64,000 nucleotides of DNA from Nocardia higoensis NBRC 100133 (GCF_000308595.1 NZ_BAGA01000081.1:1-64000), one strand, 5' to 3'. Positions 35,577 to 45,434 are shown, counted from the stretch's first letter. The notes: generated by a model not told the origin, from the sequence alone. A program made the numbers and translations.

Positions 35577-36596
35577 TCAGCCTCTGAGCCGGCCACGCGG
35601 CGTCAGCAACCCGGCGGCCCCTGTGCACCAGGCGCCGAGGACGTGCGCGACGGGTTCGACGGCGGCGACGAGCCCGACCCCCTGCCCCGCGTCCACCGGA
35701 AGAACTCGGGGATCGTCGGCGGCGATGCCCCTGCGCAGGGCATCTCGGGCGGCGCTGTCCGCCCGCAGCGCGTCCTCCCGGCCGGTCCACTCGGTGACGA
35801 ATTCGTTGCGCAGGACCCGCGACGGGACATGGGCGGGCCACGGGTAGCCGAGGGCGACATCCACGGCGGTGGTCACCACGGTGTCGGCACCGTCCGCGGC
35901 GAGCATCGCGTCGCGGCCCGCGGCCGACAGCGCGGATTCGGCACAGGCCGCGAGTCCGGTCCCGATCCAGGCGCCGCTCGCACCGGCCGCGAGCACCGCC
36001 GCCAGACTCGCGGCCGAACCGATTCCGCCCGCGGCCAGCACCGGGACGTCGACGGCGGCGAGCACCGCGTCCAGCAGCGGCAGAGTGGCCATCTCGACGG
36101 CGCCGTGCCCGCCGCCCTCGAGCCCGCGGGCGACGAGGACATCGACTCCCGCGTCGGCGGCGCGGCGGGCGTGGTCGGCGGTGAAGACCTGGGTCGCGGT
36201 GCGGATCCCGTGGTCGCGCGCACGCGGCACCCAGCGCAGGTCCTCGCCGAAGGAGACGGCGAGCAGCGCGGGGCGGGCGGCGATCGCGACCTCCAGCAAT
36301 TCGGGGCGGCGGGCGACCACCCAGTCGACCACGCCGATGCCGAACGGGCCGCTGATCGACTCGGTAGAGGCGAGTTCGCGGCGCAGGGCGTCGGCTGTCG
36401 CGGCGCTCCCCATGCCGATCATGCCGAGCCCGCCCGCCGCGGTCACCGCCGCGGCCAGCCGCCCGCCCGCCACCCCGCCCATCGGGGCGTTCACCACGGG
36501 CACGCCCAGGCCGAGCGCGCGTGACCAGGGCGTGCCGAGCGCCTGCCCGACAGCGGGACCGGGGGACGACTGTGCGGTCTCATCGGCGGGCGGCAT
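35577..36596 (-). CDS. Nitronate monooxygenase-like FMN enzyme
   Basis: A 339-residue TIM-barrel flavoprotein. Motifs are NAPMGGVAGGRLAAAVTAAGGLGMIGMGS near the start, VARGLEGGGHGAV in the middle, and AAGGIGSAASLAAVLAAGASGAWIGT (phosphate binding) near residue 200, all typical of the NMO/2-nitropropane dioxygenase family. It would oxidise alkyl nitronates, protecting against propionate-3-nitronate. Class assignment is by motif; substrate is uncertain. It is divergent from the FadD gene, with 230 bases between. Confidence 0.85.
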   Translation of the reverse strand: MPPADETAQSSPGPAVGQALGTPWSRALGLGVPVVNAPMGGVAGGRLAAAVTAAGGLGMIGMGSAATADALRRELASTESISGPFGIGVVDWVVARRPELLEVAIAARPALLAVSFGEDLRWVPRARDHGIRTATQVFTADHARRAADAGVDVLVARGLEGGGHGAVEMATLPLLDAVLAAVDVPVLAAGGIGSAASLAAVLAAGASGAWIGTGLAACAESALSAAGRDAMLAADGADTVVTTAVDVALGYPWPAHVPSRVLRNEFVTEWTGREDALRADSAARDALRRGIAADDPRVLPVDAGQGVGLVAAVEPVAHVLGAWCTGAAGLLTPRGRLRG

Positions 36597-36826
36597 AGCT
36601 CCATGCCAGCACAACCGGGATCGGGCGAGGCGGGCGGGTCCCGGTCACGGAGAGAGGTACCGCGAATGTCGGATAAAACACGAATCCGGGTTTACTTTCA
36701 GCTATTGTCCTGTCCCAGAGCAACCGCTCGACGGGACATCGACGACGCCGGCCCGGCCGTGGCTTCGTCGTACCCGGATAGACCTGGCGGTCCGGCGACG
36801 GGCCGCTCGTTCCTGCGAGGAGCACC

Positions 36827-38359
36827 ATGTATCCCGGCGCACATGTCGACACCTTCCCGGACAAGCCCGCGGTGGTCATGGCGGAATCCGGCGAGACGCT
36901 GACCTACCGGGAGCTGGAGGAGAACTCGATCCGGCTCGCGCGGCACCTGTACGAGGCGGGGCTGCGCCGGGGCGATCACCTCGCCCTGCTGTCGGGCAAC
37001 GATCCGAAGGTCTACGAGGTCTACTGGGCCGCGTTGCGATCCGGGCTTTACATCACCGCCGTCAACTGGCACCTCTCCCCGGCCGAGGCCGCCTATATCG
37101 TCGACGACTGCGGCGCCAAGGCGCTGATCGTGTCGGCGGATCTGTCCGAGGCGGCGCAGGCGATCGCCGAACAGACCCCGAAGGTCGCGGTGCGCATCGC
37201 CTACGGCGGCGCGGTGCCCGGCCAGGCCTCCTACGAGGACGCGCTGGCCGCGTCCTCACCCGAGCCGATGCAGGATCAGCCGCGCGGCGCCGACATGCTG
37301 TACTCCTCGGGCACCACGGGCAGGCCCAAGGGCATCAAGCACCCGCTGCCGGAACGTCAGGTCGGCGACGCCCCCGGCGACACCTACACCGCCATCTTCG
37401 GCCCGATGTACGGGTTCGACACCGAGACCGTGTACCTCTCGCCCGCGCCGCTGTACCACGCCGCGCCGCTGCGGTTCGGCGGCGTGGTACACGCCCTCGG
37501 CGGCACGCTGGTGGTGATGGAGAAGTTCGACGCCGAGAAGGCGCTGGCGACCATCGAGAAGTTCTCGGTGACCCACAGCCAGTGGGTGCCGACCATGTTC
37601 GTGCGGATGCTCAAGCTCGACGAGTCCGTGCGCAGCCGCTACGACGTGTCCAGCCTGAAGGTGGCCGTGCACGCCGCCGCCCCGTGCCCGACCGAGGTCA
37701 AGCGCGCGATGATCGACTGGTGGGGCCCGGTGCTGCGCGAGTACTACGCCTCCACCGAGGGCAACGGCGTCACCTTCATCGACAGCGAGCAGTGGCTGCG
37801 CAAGCCGGGCTCGGTCGGCAAGTCGGGTCTCGGCGTCATCCGCATCTGCGGTGCGGACGGCGCGGAACTGCCCGTGGGCGAGATCGGCACCGTGTACTTC
37901 GAGCGTGAAGAGGCGCCGTTCGCCTACCACAACGACCCGGCCAAGACCGCCGAGGCGGCGCACCCGGAGCATCCGACCTGGACCACCACCGGCGATATCG
38001 GCTACATCGACGACGAGGGCTTCCTGTTCCTCACCGACCGCAAGGCCTTCATGATCATCTCCGGCGGCGTGAACATCTACCCGCAGGAGATCGAGGACGC
38101 GCTCGCGCTGCACCCGAAGGTGCTGGACGTGGCCGTGATCGGCGTCCCCGACGAGGAGATGGGCGAGTCGGTGAAGGCGGTCGTGCAGGCGGCGCCCGGC
38201 GTCGCGACCGGCCCGGAGCTGGCCGCCGAGTTGCGCGAATACCTGCGTGAGCGGATCGCCCACTACAAGGTGCCCCGCAGCGTCGACTTCACCGAGGAGC
38301 TGCCGCGTACGCCCACCGGCAAGCTGGTCAAGGGCAAGCTGCGCGCCCAGTACGTCTGA
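36827..38359 (+). CDS. Acyl-CoA synthetase (FadD type)
   Basis: A 510-residue AMP-forming ligase activating a fatty or other carboxylic acid to its CoA thioester. Motifs in order are P-loop YSSGTTGRPKGIKHP (about residue 162), YYASTEGNG, TGDIGYIDDEGFLFLTDRKAFMIISGGVNIYPQEIE, and catalytic Lys in PRTPTGKLVKGKLR. The gating aromatic is in the PAPLYHAAPLRF region. GAGGAG precedes the ATG. A weak repeat CGGAT-N9-ATCCG lies at 36669-36687 in the divergent gap. A 10-bp hairpin follows its stop. Confidence 0.9.
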   Translation: MYPGAHVDTFPDKPAVVMAESGETLTYRELEENSIRLARHLYEAGLRRGDHLALLSGNDPKVYEVYWAALRSGLYITAVNWHLSPAEAAYIVDDCGAKALIVSADLSEAAQAIAEQTPKVAVRIAYGGAVPGQASYEDALAASSPEPMQDQPRGADMLYSSGTTGRPKGIKHPLPERQVGDAPGDTYTAIFGPMYGFDTETVYLSPAPLYHAAPLRFGGVVHALGGTLVVMEKFDAEKALATIEKFSVTHSQWVPTMFVRMLKLDESVRSRYDVSSLKVAVHAAAPCPTEVKRAMIDWWGPVLREYYASTEGNGVTFIDSEQWLRKPGSVGKSGLGVIRICGADGAELPVGEIGTVYFEREEAPFAYHNDPAKTAEAAHPEHPTWTTTGDIGYIDDEGFLFLTDRKAFMIISGGVNIYPQEIEDALALHPKVLDVAVIGVPDEEMGESVKAVVQAAPGVATGPELAAELREYLRERIAHYKVPRSVDFTEELPRTPTGKLVKGKLRAQYV

Positions 38360-38368
38360 GAAGTCCCC

Positions 38369-38398
38369 GCGCGCAGCGCTTCGGATCACGCTGCGCGC
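38369..38398. terminator. Terminator of the FadD gene
   Basis: GCGCGCAGCG (38369-38378) pairs with CGCTGCGCGC (38389-38398) across a 10-base loop, directly downstream of the stop codon. Confidence 0.6.
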
Positions 38399-38462
38399 AA
38401 ACCTCTCTCGCACACCGGTCCCCTCCTAGGCTTTTCCGTCTACGCGGAGGAGGGTTGTGCGG

Positions 38463-39590
38463 ATGGCCGACAGCAGCGCCGGATCGATCCTGCGCGCGGT
38501 GCTCGAGCTCGGCCCGGCGCCGCGCAGCGTCATCGCCCGGCACGCGGCGCTCTCGCCCGCGACGCTGACCTGGCAGGCGCGTTCGCTCATCGAAGCCGGA
38601 CTGCTGCGGGAGCTGCCGGAGACCACGGGCGCCGGGATCGGCCGCCCGTACAGTCCGCTCGAGCTCGACACCGACGGCAATGTCGCGCTCGGACTGCACA
38701 TCGCCGCCCGGCAGAGCACCGTCAGCGCCGTCGACATCGGCGGGCGGATCGTGCGGCGCACGCAGATCCCGCACCGCAGCCTCGACCCGTCCGACATCCT
38801 CGACGACGCCGTCACGCACGTGCGGGCGCTGGCCGCCGAGTTCACCGAGGTGCGCATTCTCGGTCTCGGCGTGGCGACCGGCGGTTGGGTCGACACCGTC
38901 GACGGCACCGTGGTGCACCACTCCTTCCTCGGCTGGCGCGATGTGCCGGTGCGGCAGGTGCTCGCCGACGGGACCGGGCTGTCCACCCAACTCGACAACC
39001 ACACCAGGGCGCTCGCCCACGCCGAGCAGTTGTTCGGGCGCACCAGGGGCGCGGCGAGTTCGATCGTGCTGTTCGTCGGCAATGTCATCGACGCCGCGTT
39101 CGCCGTGCACGGTCAGGTGCACTACGGGCCGCGTTCGGCGGCCGGGTCGATCGCGCGGCTGCTCGGCCCCGGCGAGAGCCCCGACGGCACCACCCGGCTG
39201 CTGCGCGACTACACCGATCACGCGCTGCTCGCCGCCGCCGGTCCGCCGGTGGCTGATGTCGCCGCGCTGCTCGCCGCCGCCGTCCCGGGCACGGCCGCGC
39301 ACGAGCGCTTCCTGGATCGCGCCGCCGTGCTCGGCGAGGTGATCGCCGCGCTGATCGATCTGCTCGATCCCGACGCCGTGGTCATCGCCGACCGCGCCTT
39401 CGATCTGCCCGGTGTCGGCCCGGCCTACCTGGACGCGGTGCGCAGCCGTTCGGTCGTGTGTGCCAGACCGGAGGAAGTCGTGTTCGCGTCCTCGTTCCCC
39501 GGGCGCATCCTGACCATGAGTTCGGCCGCGGTCGTATTGCACGGAATTTTCCACGCACCGCACACGGCGCTGGCCGCCCGCGTGATTTGA
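38463..39590 (+). CDS. ROK-family transcriptional regulator
   Basis: A 375-residue protein. Residues 1-65 are a winged helix (ILRAVLELGPAPRSVIARHAALSPATLTWQARSLIEAGLLRE). The rest has the ASKHA sugar-kinase-like fold: LGLHIAARQSTVSAVDIGGRIV, LGLGVATGGWVD, and DLLDPDAVVIADRAFDLPG. The ROK zinc motif CxCGxxGCxE is absent, so catalysis is unlikely and it is more likely a sensor-repressor. GGAGGAGGG eight bases before ATG 38463 decides the start over GTG 38457. It may control the monooxygenase or exporter downstream. Confidence 0.85.
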   Translation: MADSSAGSILRAVLELGPAPRSVIARHAALSPATLTWQARSLIEAGLLRELPETTGAGIGRPYSPLELDTDGNVALGLHIAARQSTVSAVDIGGRIVRRTQIPHRSLDPSDILDDAVTHVRALAAEFTEVRILGLGVATGGWVDTVDGTVVHHSFLGWRDVPVRQVLADGTGLSTQLDNHTRALAHAEQLFGRTRGAASSIVLFVGNVIDAAFAVHGQVHYGPRSAAGSIARLLGPGESPDGTTRLLRDYTDHALLAAAGPPVADVAALLAAAVPGTAAHERFLDRAAVLGEVIAALIDLLDPDAVVIADRAFDLPGVGPAYLDAVRSRSVVCARPEEVVFASSFPGRILTMSSAAVVLHGIFHAPHTALAARVI

Positions 39591-39600
39591 TTCCCGTTGA

Positions 39601-40000
39601 TTTCAATGCGGATTCGGATCCGACCCAGGAACGTCAGCGCGAGAACTTCTGCGCGAGACAGCCGTCGCGATTCTCGCGACAGGTCTGCTCACCTCTTGCG
39701 CGACCGCCGACCAAGGCGATGTCCGGGCCTATTACGTCGAGGATCGAGAAGTCAGCGCCGAGGACGGACGCCGCATTCTCGACACCACTCAGAAGCCCTA
39801 CTTCCCGGACAACTGGGACGCGGCGACCGCCTGGGAACAGGAAACCATCGATCTCGTCACCGAATCCGGATTCTTCGGTGAATCCTTCGATGCCGCCGAA
39901 TTGTTCGACCGGTGTTTCGAGAAAGTCGCCGCCGACGCGGTTCCAAAAGATCCGCCGCACCCTGCTCGCCGCGCTCGGCGTCGCACCCGCGGCCGTGTGA
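39601..40000 (+). pseudogene. Frameshifted lipoprotein remnant
   Basis: Frame 1 from about 39650 reads LRETAVAILATGLLTSC, a signal peptide with lipobox LTSC, then ATADQGDVRAYYVEDREVSAEDG and continues to DRCFEKVAADA. It then leaves a natural end: reading one base later gives FQKIRRTLLAALGVAPAAV and a stop at 39998-40000. The extra base is near GCGGTTCC (about 39936). No usual start codon exists in frame 1 after the stop at 39598-39600, while ATG 39606 is in another frame. So at least one, perhaps two, frameshifts break a small lipoprotein gene, unless they are sequence errors. Confidence 0.4.
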
Positions 40001-40013
40001 GAGAAGGACGAAG

Positions 40014-41375
40014 ATGACCAACGCCGATCACGGCACGAAGCAACTGCACCTCAATGCCTTCCTGATGTCGGTCGGCCATCACGAAGCCTCGTGGCGGCTG
40101 CCGGAGTCGGATCCCGACGCCCACACCGACGTGAACCACTACGTGCGGCTGGCGCAGACCGCCGAGAGCGGCAAGTTCGACTCCATCTTCTTCGCCGACA
40201 GCCCGGTGCTGATGGGCGATCCGGGCCGCAGGCCGAGCGGCAAGCTGGAGCCGACCGTGCTGCTGACCGCGATCGCCGTGCAGACCAGCCGGATCGGCCT
40301 GATCGCCACCGCCTCCACCAGCTACAACGATCCGTACAACCTGGCCAGGCGGTTCGCCTCGGTCGACATCGTGAGCAACGGCCGGGCGGGCTGGAACATC
40401 GTCACCACCGCGGGCGCCGACGCCGCCCGAAACTTCGGCCTCGACGACACCCCCGACCACAAACTGCGCTACGAGAAGGCCGCCGAGTTCGTCGAGGTCT
40501 CCACGAAGTTGTGGGACAGCTGGGACGACGACGCGATCATCGCCGACAAGGAACTCGGCATCCACGCCGACGCCGGCAAGGTTCGCAGGATCAACCACCG
40601 TGGCCGGTTCTTCCAGATCGACGGCCCATTGAACGTGCCCCGCTCCCCGCAGGGCTATCCGGTGCTGGTGCAGGCCGGTTCCTCCGAGGACGGCAAGAAC
40701 TTCGCCGCCCGCTACGCCGAGGCCGTGTTCACCGCCCAGCAGACCCTCGAGGACGGCAAGGCCTTCTACCGCGACCTGAAGGATCGCGCCCGTCGCCTCG
40801 GCCGCGACCCGGAGTCGCTGAAGATCCTGCCCGGCATCGTGCCCGTCATCGGCGACACCGAAGAACAGGCCAGGGCCATCGATGCCGAACTGGCGCGGCT
40901 CATCTCGCCGGAGTACGCGCGCAGGCAGCTGGCCGAGCGTTTCCATGTGCCGGTGGAGGAACTCGACCTCGACAGCGAACTGCCCGAGGACCTGCCCACC
41001 GAGGACGACATCCAGGGCGCCAAGAGCCGCTTCACCCTCATCGTGAATCTCGCCCGGCGCGAACGGCTCACGGTGCGCGAGCTGATCACCCGCCTCGGGG
41101 GCGGCCGTGGGCATCGCACGTTCGCCGGCACCGCCGTGCAGGTCGCCGACACCATCGAGGAGTGGTTCCGGGAGGGCGCCGCCGACGGATTCAACGTCAT
41201 GCCCGCCGTGCTGCCGTCGGGTCTGGACCGCTTCGTCGACGATGTGGTGCCTATCCTGCAGGAGCGCGGCCTCTTCCGCACCGAGTACACCGCGACCACG
41301 CTGCGCGGTCACTACGGGCTGGAACGTCCGGCCAACCAGTTCGCCGAGGAGCTGACCACAGCGGCCGCGCAGTAA
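40014..41375 (+). CDS. NtaA/DmoA-type FMN-dependent monooxygenase
   Basis: A 453-residue LLM-fold oxygenase of the nitrilotriacetate monooxygenase component A family. It starts MTNADHGTKQLHLNAFLMSVGHHEASWRLPESDPDAHTDVNHYVRLAQTAE. Other typical segments are FFADSPVLMGDPG, STSYNDPYNLARRFASVDIVSNGRAGWNIVTT, and QAGSSEDGKNFAARYAEAVFTAQQTL. It needs FMNH2 from a separate reductase, which is not adjacent. ATG 40014 has GAAGGA upstream. Likely use is in opening of sulfur- or nitrogen-organic compounds. It follows the lipoprotein remnant, which could once have been a partner. Confidence 0.9.
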   Translation: MTNADHGTKQLHLNAFLMSVGHHEASWRLPESDPDAHTDVNHYVRLAQTAESGKFDSIFFADSPVLMGDPGRRPSGKLEPTVLLTAIAVQTSRIGLIATASTSYNDPYNLARRFASVDIVSNGRAGWNIVTTAGADAARNFGLDDTPDHKLRYEKAAEFVEVSTKLWDSWDDDAIIADKELGIHADAGKVRRINHRGRFFQIDGPLNVPRSPQGYPVLVQAGSSEDGKNFAARYAEAVFTAQQTLEDGKAFYRDLKDRARRLGRDPESLKILPGIVPVIGDTEEQARAIDAELARLISPEYARRQLAERFHVPVEELDLDSELPEDLPTEDDIQGAKSRFTLIVNLARRERLTVRELITRLGGGRGHRTFAGTAVQVADTIEEWFREGAADGFNVMPAVLPSGLDRFVDDVVPILQERGLFRTEYTATTLRGHYGLERPANQFAEELTTAAAQ

Positions 41376-41497
41376 CCGTCTCCCGCGCCACCGGAACCCC
41401 GGCGGCGCGGGCATTCGACAGCGATATCACCCGCCGCGTGCGGACCCGTGGGTCCACACGCGGCGCGTGCACGAACGGGAGAGGACCGAGAACACCG

Positions 41498-44400
41498 GTG
41501 ACCGACACTGAATGTACCGAGCGCGATCACGACCGACGCGTTCCCGCCGGGGGCAGCCGCGCCGCGGAACCGGGCGGGCACGCCGGGAGCGAGGGCGTCG
41601 AGAGCGACGGCTGGCTGCGCTACCTGTGGCGGCGCTGCCTGGACCATCGCACGACAGTCGTGATCGCCGCGGTGGGCGCGTTGCTGGCAGCGGCACTGAC
41701 GGCGGGACTGCCGCTCATCGTGCGCCACGTGGTCGACACCACGACCACCGGCGCGGGCTCGGTGCTTCCCTGGGCGGTCGCGCTGCTGGCCGCGGGCATC
41801 GCGCGCTTCGCCGCCTCCTGTGCGCGCCGGGTCGCTTCCTCGCAGCTGTCGCTGGGTGTGCAGCACGACCTGCGCAGCGACCTGTTCGCCGCGCTGCTGC
41901 GCCTGGACGGGCGCGAACAGGCGAGCCTGCGCACCGGTCAAGTGGTCAGCCGGGCGATCACCGACGTCACGTTGATCCAGATGTTCCTGCAGCTGATCCC
42001 GATGGTGACCGGCAACGTCGCGATGCTCGGCGCCGCCCTGGTGCTCATGTCGCTGATGTCGCCCGCGCTGACGGTGATCGCGCTGCTGGTGGTGCCCGCG
42101 CTGTGGCTGATCACCCGCGCAGGCCAGAAGGCGCTGTTCCCGGCCAACTGGGACGCCCAGGCGCGCGCCGCCGAGGTCGCGATCAGCGTGGAGGCCGCGG
42201 TCGCCGGTGTCCGGGTGGTCAAGGGCTTCGGCCAGGAGGGCCACGAACTCGACCGGCTCGAGCGCAGCGCGCGCGACCTCTACCGGTCGCGGCTACGACT
42301 GACCAGGATCACCAGCTGGTTCACCCCCGCGATGGCGACGGTCCCCGCCGTCGGTCAGGCACTCGTGCTGGTGGTCGGCGGCATTCTCGCGCTCGAGCAG
42401 TCGATCACCCTGGGCACCTTTCTGGCCTTCATGACCTACCTGGGTCTGTTCGTGAACCCGATCCGGCAGTTCTCCATGCTGCTGACCGTGAGCCAGCAGG
42501 GGCGGGCCTCGCTGGAACGGGTGCGCGAGGTCATCGAGACTCCGGCCCCACCCGCCGCGCCCGCGGTCGTCGCACCCGCGGGCGAGCGACCGCCGAGCGT
42601 CGAATTCCGCGCGGTGCGTTTCGCATTCGACGAGGTGACGGTTCTCGACGGGCTGGATCTGGTGGTCGAGTCCGGCGAGACCGTGGCACTGGCGGGCGGT
42701 GCGGGCAGCGGCAAGACGACGCTGATGCGACTGCTGCCGCGACTGTTCGAACCCGACTCCGGCGCGGTGCTGTTCGACGGCGTCGACATCCGCGAACTGC
42801 CCGATGCCCGCGCGCGGGTCGCCATGGTGTTCGAGGAGACCTACCTGATGGCCGACACCGTGCGCGCCAACGTCGGGTACGGCCGTCCCGAGGCCACCGA
42901 CGAGGAGATCTGGCACGCATTGCATCTGGCCGCGGCGGACGGATTCGTCCGCGCCCTGCCCGACGGTCTGGACACCCCGATCGGCGAACGCGGCCAGCGC
43001 CTGTCCGGCGGCCAGCGTCAGCGCATCGCCCTGGCCCGCGCGCTGCTGACCGACGCGCCGATCCTGGTGCTCGACGACGCCACCTCCGCCATCGACGCCC
43101 AGGTGGAGGAACTCATCTTCAGCCGCATCGCCGCCGAGGTCAGGGCTCGCACCACCCTCGTGGTCGCGCACCGCATGTCGACCCTGGCGCTGGCCGACCG
43201 GGTCGCGGTGCTCGACGGCGGCCGGATCGCCGAACTCGGCACACCCGAACAGCTGCGTTCCTCCGGTGAGCTGTTCCGCGCCCTGTTCACGCCACCGGAG
43301 GTCGAGGGCATCGGCATCGACGGCACCGCCGGGCCCGGCGACCCGACGGCCCCGCTGTGGGTGGAACCGGCCGCGGGCGAGGACGACGACCGCGCCCTCG
43401 AACAGGCGGCGCGCTCCTTCGCCCAGCGCGCGGCCGGCGCGCCGGGCGCGATGGGCAGGGGCGTGGGCGGCGGCATGATGGCATCGGCCCCGCCCACCGG
43501 TGACGTCGCGGAGTTGATGGCGAAGCTGCCGCCACTGCGCGGCGAGCCCGAGGTGCCCGATTCGTTCTCCCGCACACCCGATCCCGCGTTCTCCCTGCGC
43601 AGGCTGCTGCGCCCCTTCGCACTGCCGCTGCTGGCCGGACTGGGTCTGGTCGCCCTGGACGCGATCGCCCAGATCGCCATCCCTTTCCTGGTCCGCTACG
43701 GCATCGACCACGGCGTGCTGCTCGGCGCCCGCGACGTGCTCCTGGGCGCGGCGGCGCTGGCACTGCTGGTGGTCGCCCTCGACTGGCTGGTGACCATGGC
43801 ACAGGTGCGCGTGACCGGCCGCGCGGGCGAACGCCTGCTGTTCGGCTTGCGCGTCAAGACCTTCGCCCACCTGCAGCGGCTCGGATTACGGTTCTACGAG
43901 CGCGAACTCGGCGGGCGCATCATGACCAGGATGACCACCGACGTCGAAGGGCTCTCGGCGTTCCTGCAGACGGGCCTGGCGACCGCGCTCACCAGCACGG
44001 TCACCATCGCCGGCGTGGTCGTCGCGCTGCTGGTCATCGACGCCGGGCTGGCGGTCGTGGTGCTCGCGCTGCTGCCGGTGCTGGTCGTCTCCACCGTGGC
44101 GTTCCGGCGGCTGTCGGTGCCCGCCTACACCCTGGCCAGGGACCGGATCAGCTCCGCCAACGCCTACCTGCAGGAGAATGTCGACGCCATCGCCGTCACC
44201 CAGGCCTACCGACGCGAACCGGTCAACCAGCTCGAATTCGACCGCCGCTCCTGGGCCTATCGCGAGGCCCGGATGCGCAGCCAGACGTTGATGGCGGTGT
44301 TCTTCCCGTTCGTCGAATTCATGTCGGTGGTCGCCACCGCCGCGGTCCTCGCGGTCGGCGTGCACGATGTGCGGGCGGGCGCGATCAGCGCGGGCACCCT

Positions 44401-45328
44401 CATCGCCTTCCTGCTCTACATCGACCTGTTGTTCTCCCCCATCCAGCAGCTCTCGCAGGTGTTCGACAGCTACCAGCAGGCCGTCGTCGGCGTCGACCGG
44501 CTCGGCGCGCTGCTGCGCACCGAGGTCACCACACCGGACGCCGAGGACGCGACGCCGGTGCGCGGGCTCGAAGGCGCGATCGAGATGCGCGGGGTCGGAT
44601 TCTCCTACGACGCCACCGATTCCGGGCAGGTGCTCACCGGGATCGATCTGCGGATCGCGCCGGGGCAGAAGGTCGCGCTGGTCGGCGAGACCGGCGCGGG
44701 CAAGTCGACGCTGGTGAAACTGCTGGCCCGCTACTACGACCCCACCGAGGGGCAGGTGCTCGTCGACGGCGTGGACATCCGTGACTACCGGCTGCGCGAC
44801 TACCGCAAACGGCTCGGGGTCGTCCCACAGGAACCGTTCCTGTTCGGCGATACCGTGCGCGCCGCCATCGCCTACGGCAAACCGCACGCCACCCCCGCCG
44901 AGATCGAATGGGCGGCTCGCGCGGTCGGTGCGCACGAGATGATCGCGGCGCTCGAGTACGGCTACTACCAGCCGATCGGCGAACACGGCCGCAATCTGTC
45001 CGCCGGACAACGTCAGTTGCTCGCGCTGGCTCGCGCGCAGCTCGTCGAACCCGACATCCTGATCCTCGACGAGGCCACCGCCTCCCTGGATCTGGCCACC
45101 GAGGCCAGGGTGCGCGCCGCCGTCGACGTGCTCACCTCCGGGCGCACGACCATCGTGGTGGCGCACCGGCTGGCGACCGCCGCCGACGCCGACCTCATCG
45201 TCGTCCTCGGCCACGGCCGACTCCTCGAAGCCGGAACGCACGCCGAACTGCTCGAGCGCGGCGGCGCCTACCGGGCACTGTGGGCGGCCTATGTCGGCGA
45301 CCAGGAACAGGTCCACTCGGCATCGTGA
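41498..45328 (+). CDS. Fused ABC exporter, TMD-NBD-TMD-NBD
   Basis: A 1276-residue single-chain exporter with two full halves. The first half has TMD (about residues 40-330) and NBD1 with Walker A GGAGSGKTT (about 403), signature LSGGQRQR (502) and Walker B LVLDDATS (525). NBD2 has GETGAGKST (1067), LSAGQRQL (1168) and LILDEATAS (1189). NBD1 has Asp in place of the catalytic Glu and Glu in place of the Q-loop Gln (VFEETYL), so only the second site is canonical. This asymmetry and fusion resemble Rv0194 and heterodimeric drug exporters. GTG 41498 has GAGAGGA upstream. A long Gly-rich linker joins the halves. Confidence 0.9.
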   Translation: MTDTECTERDHDRRVPAGGSRAAEPGGHAGSEGVESDGWLRYLWRRCLDHRTTVVIAAVGALLAAALTAGLPLIVRHVVDTTTTGAGSVLPWAVALLAAGIARFAASCARRVASSQLSLGVQHDLRSDLFAALLRLDGREQASLRTGQVVSRAITDVTLIQMFLQLIPMVTGNVAMLGAALVLMSLMSPALTVIALLVVPALWLITRAGQKALFPANWDAQARAAEVAISVEAAVAGVRVVKGFGQEGHELDRLERSARDLYRSRLRLTRITSWFTPAMATVPAVGQALVLVVGGILALEQSITLGTFLAFMTYLGLFVNPIRQFSMLLTVSQQGRASLERVREVIETPAPPAAPAVVAPAGERPPSVEFRAVRFAFDEVTVLDGLDLVVESGETVALAGGAGSGKTTLMRLLPRLFEPDSGAVLFDGVDIRELPDARARVAMVFEETYLMADTVRANVGYGRPEATDEEIWHALHLAAADGFVRALPDGLDTPIGERGQRLSGGQRQRIALARALLTDAPILVLDDATSAIDAQVEELIFSRIAAEVRARTTLVVAHRMSTLALADRVAVLDGGRIAELGTPEQLRSSGELFRALFTPPEVEGIGIDGTAGPGDPTAPLWVEPAAGEDDDRALEQAARSFAQRAAGAPGAMGRGVGGGMMASAPPTGDVAELMAKLPPLRGEPEVPDSFSRTPDPAFSLRRLLRPFALPLLAGLGLVALDAIAQIAIPFLVRYGIDHGVLLGARDVLLGAAALALLVVALDWLVTMAQVRVTGRAGERLLFGLRVKTFAHLQRLGLRFYERELGGRIMTRMTTDVEGLSAFLQTGLATALTSTVTIAGVVVALLVIDAGLAVVVLALLPVLVVSTVAFRRLSVPAYTLARDRISSANAYLQENVDAIAVTQAYRREPVNQLEFDRRSWAYREARMRSQTLMAVFFPFVEFMSVVATAAVLAVGVHDVRAGAISAGTLIAFLLYIDLLFSPIQQLSQVFDSYQQAVVGVDRLGALLRTEVTTPDAEDATPVRGLEGAIEMRGVGFSYDATDSGQVLTGIDLRIAPGQKVALVGETGAGKSTLVKLLARYYDPTEGQVLVDGVDIRDYRLRDYRKRLGVVPQEPFLFGDTVRAAIAYGKPHATPAEIEWAARAVGAHEMIAALEYGYYQPIGEHGRNLSAGQRQLLALARAQLVEPDILILDEATASLDLATEARVRAAVDVLTSGRTTIVVAHRLATAADADLIVVLGHGRLLEAGTHAELLERGGAYRALWAAYVGDQEQVHSAS

Positions 45329-45346
45329 CCGCCCTCGGGCGCACGG

Positions 45347-45376
45347 CGGGCCGGGCCCACACGAGGGCCCGGCCCG
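45347..45376. terminator. Strong hairpin after the ABC exporter
   Basis: CGGGCCGGGCCC (45347-45358) pairs exactly with GGGCCCGGCCCG (45365-45376) over a six-base loop. It lies between convergent genes. Confidence 0.75.
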
Positions 45377-45392
45377 TACCGGCAACTGATCC

Positions 45393-45422
45393 GCGGGCCG
45401 GAACTCGTGGCTTCCGGCCCGC
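45393..45422. terminator. Second hairpin, convergent HdeD/ABC junction
   Basis: GCGGGCCGGAA (45393-45403) and TTCCGGCCCGC (45412-45422) form a perfect 11-bp stem with an eight-base loop. Paired with the previous hairpin it makes a double bidirectional terminator. Confidence 0.65.
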
Positions 45423-45434
45423 GTGGTCGTCGGT

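Noticed and set aside
39634..39960. Minus-strand 108-codon frame over the lipoprotein remnant
   Set aside because: Third-position GC is high in plus frame 1, not in this frame, and no ribosome site is seen.
40091..41497. Upstream extension of the ABC exporter frame to 40091
   Set aside because: This part lies in another frame of the monooxygenase gene; GTG 41498 has the ribosome site and begins the conserved protein.
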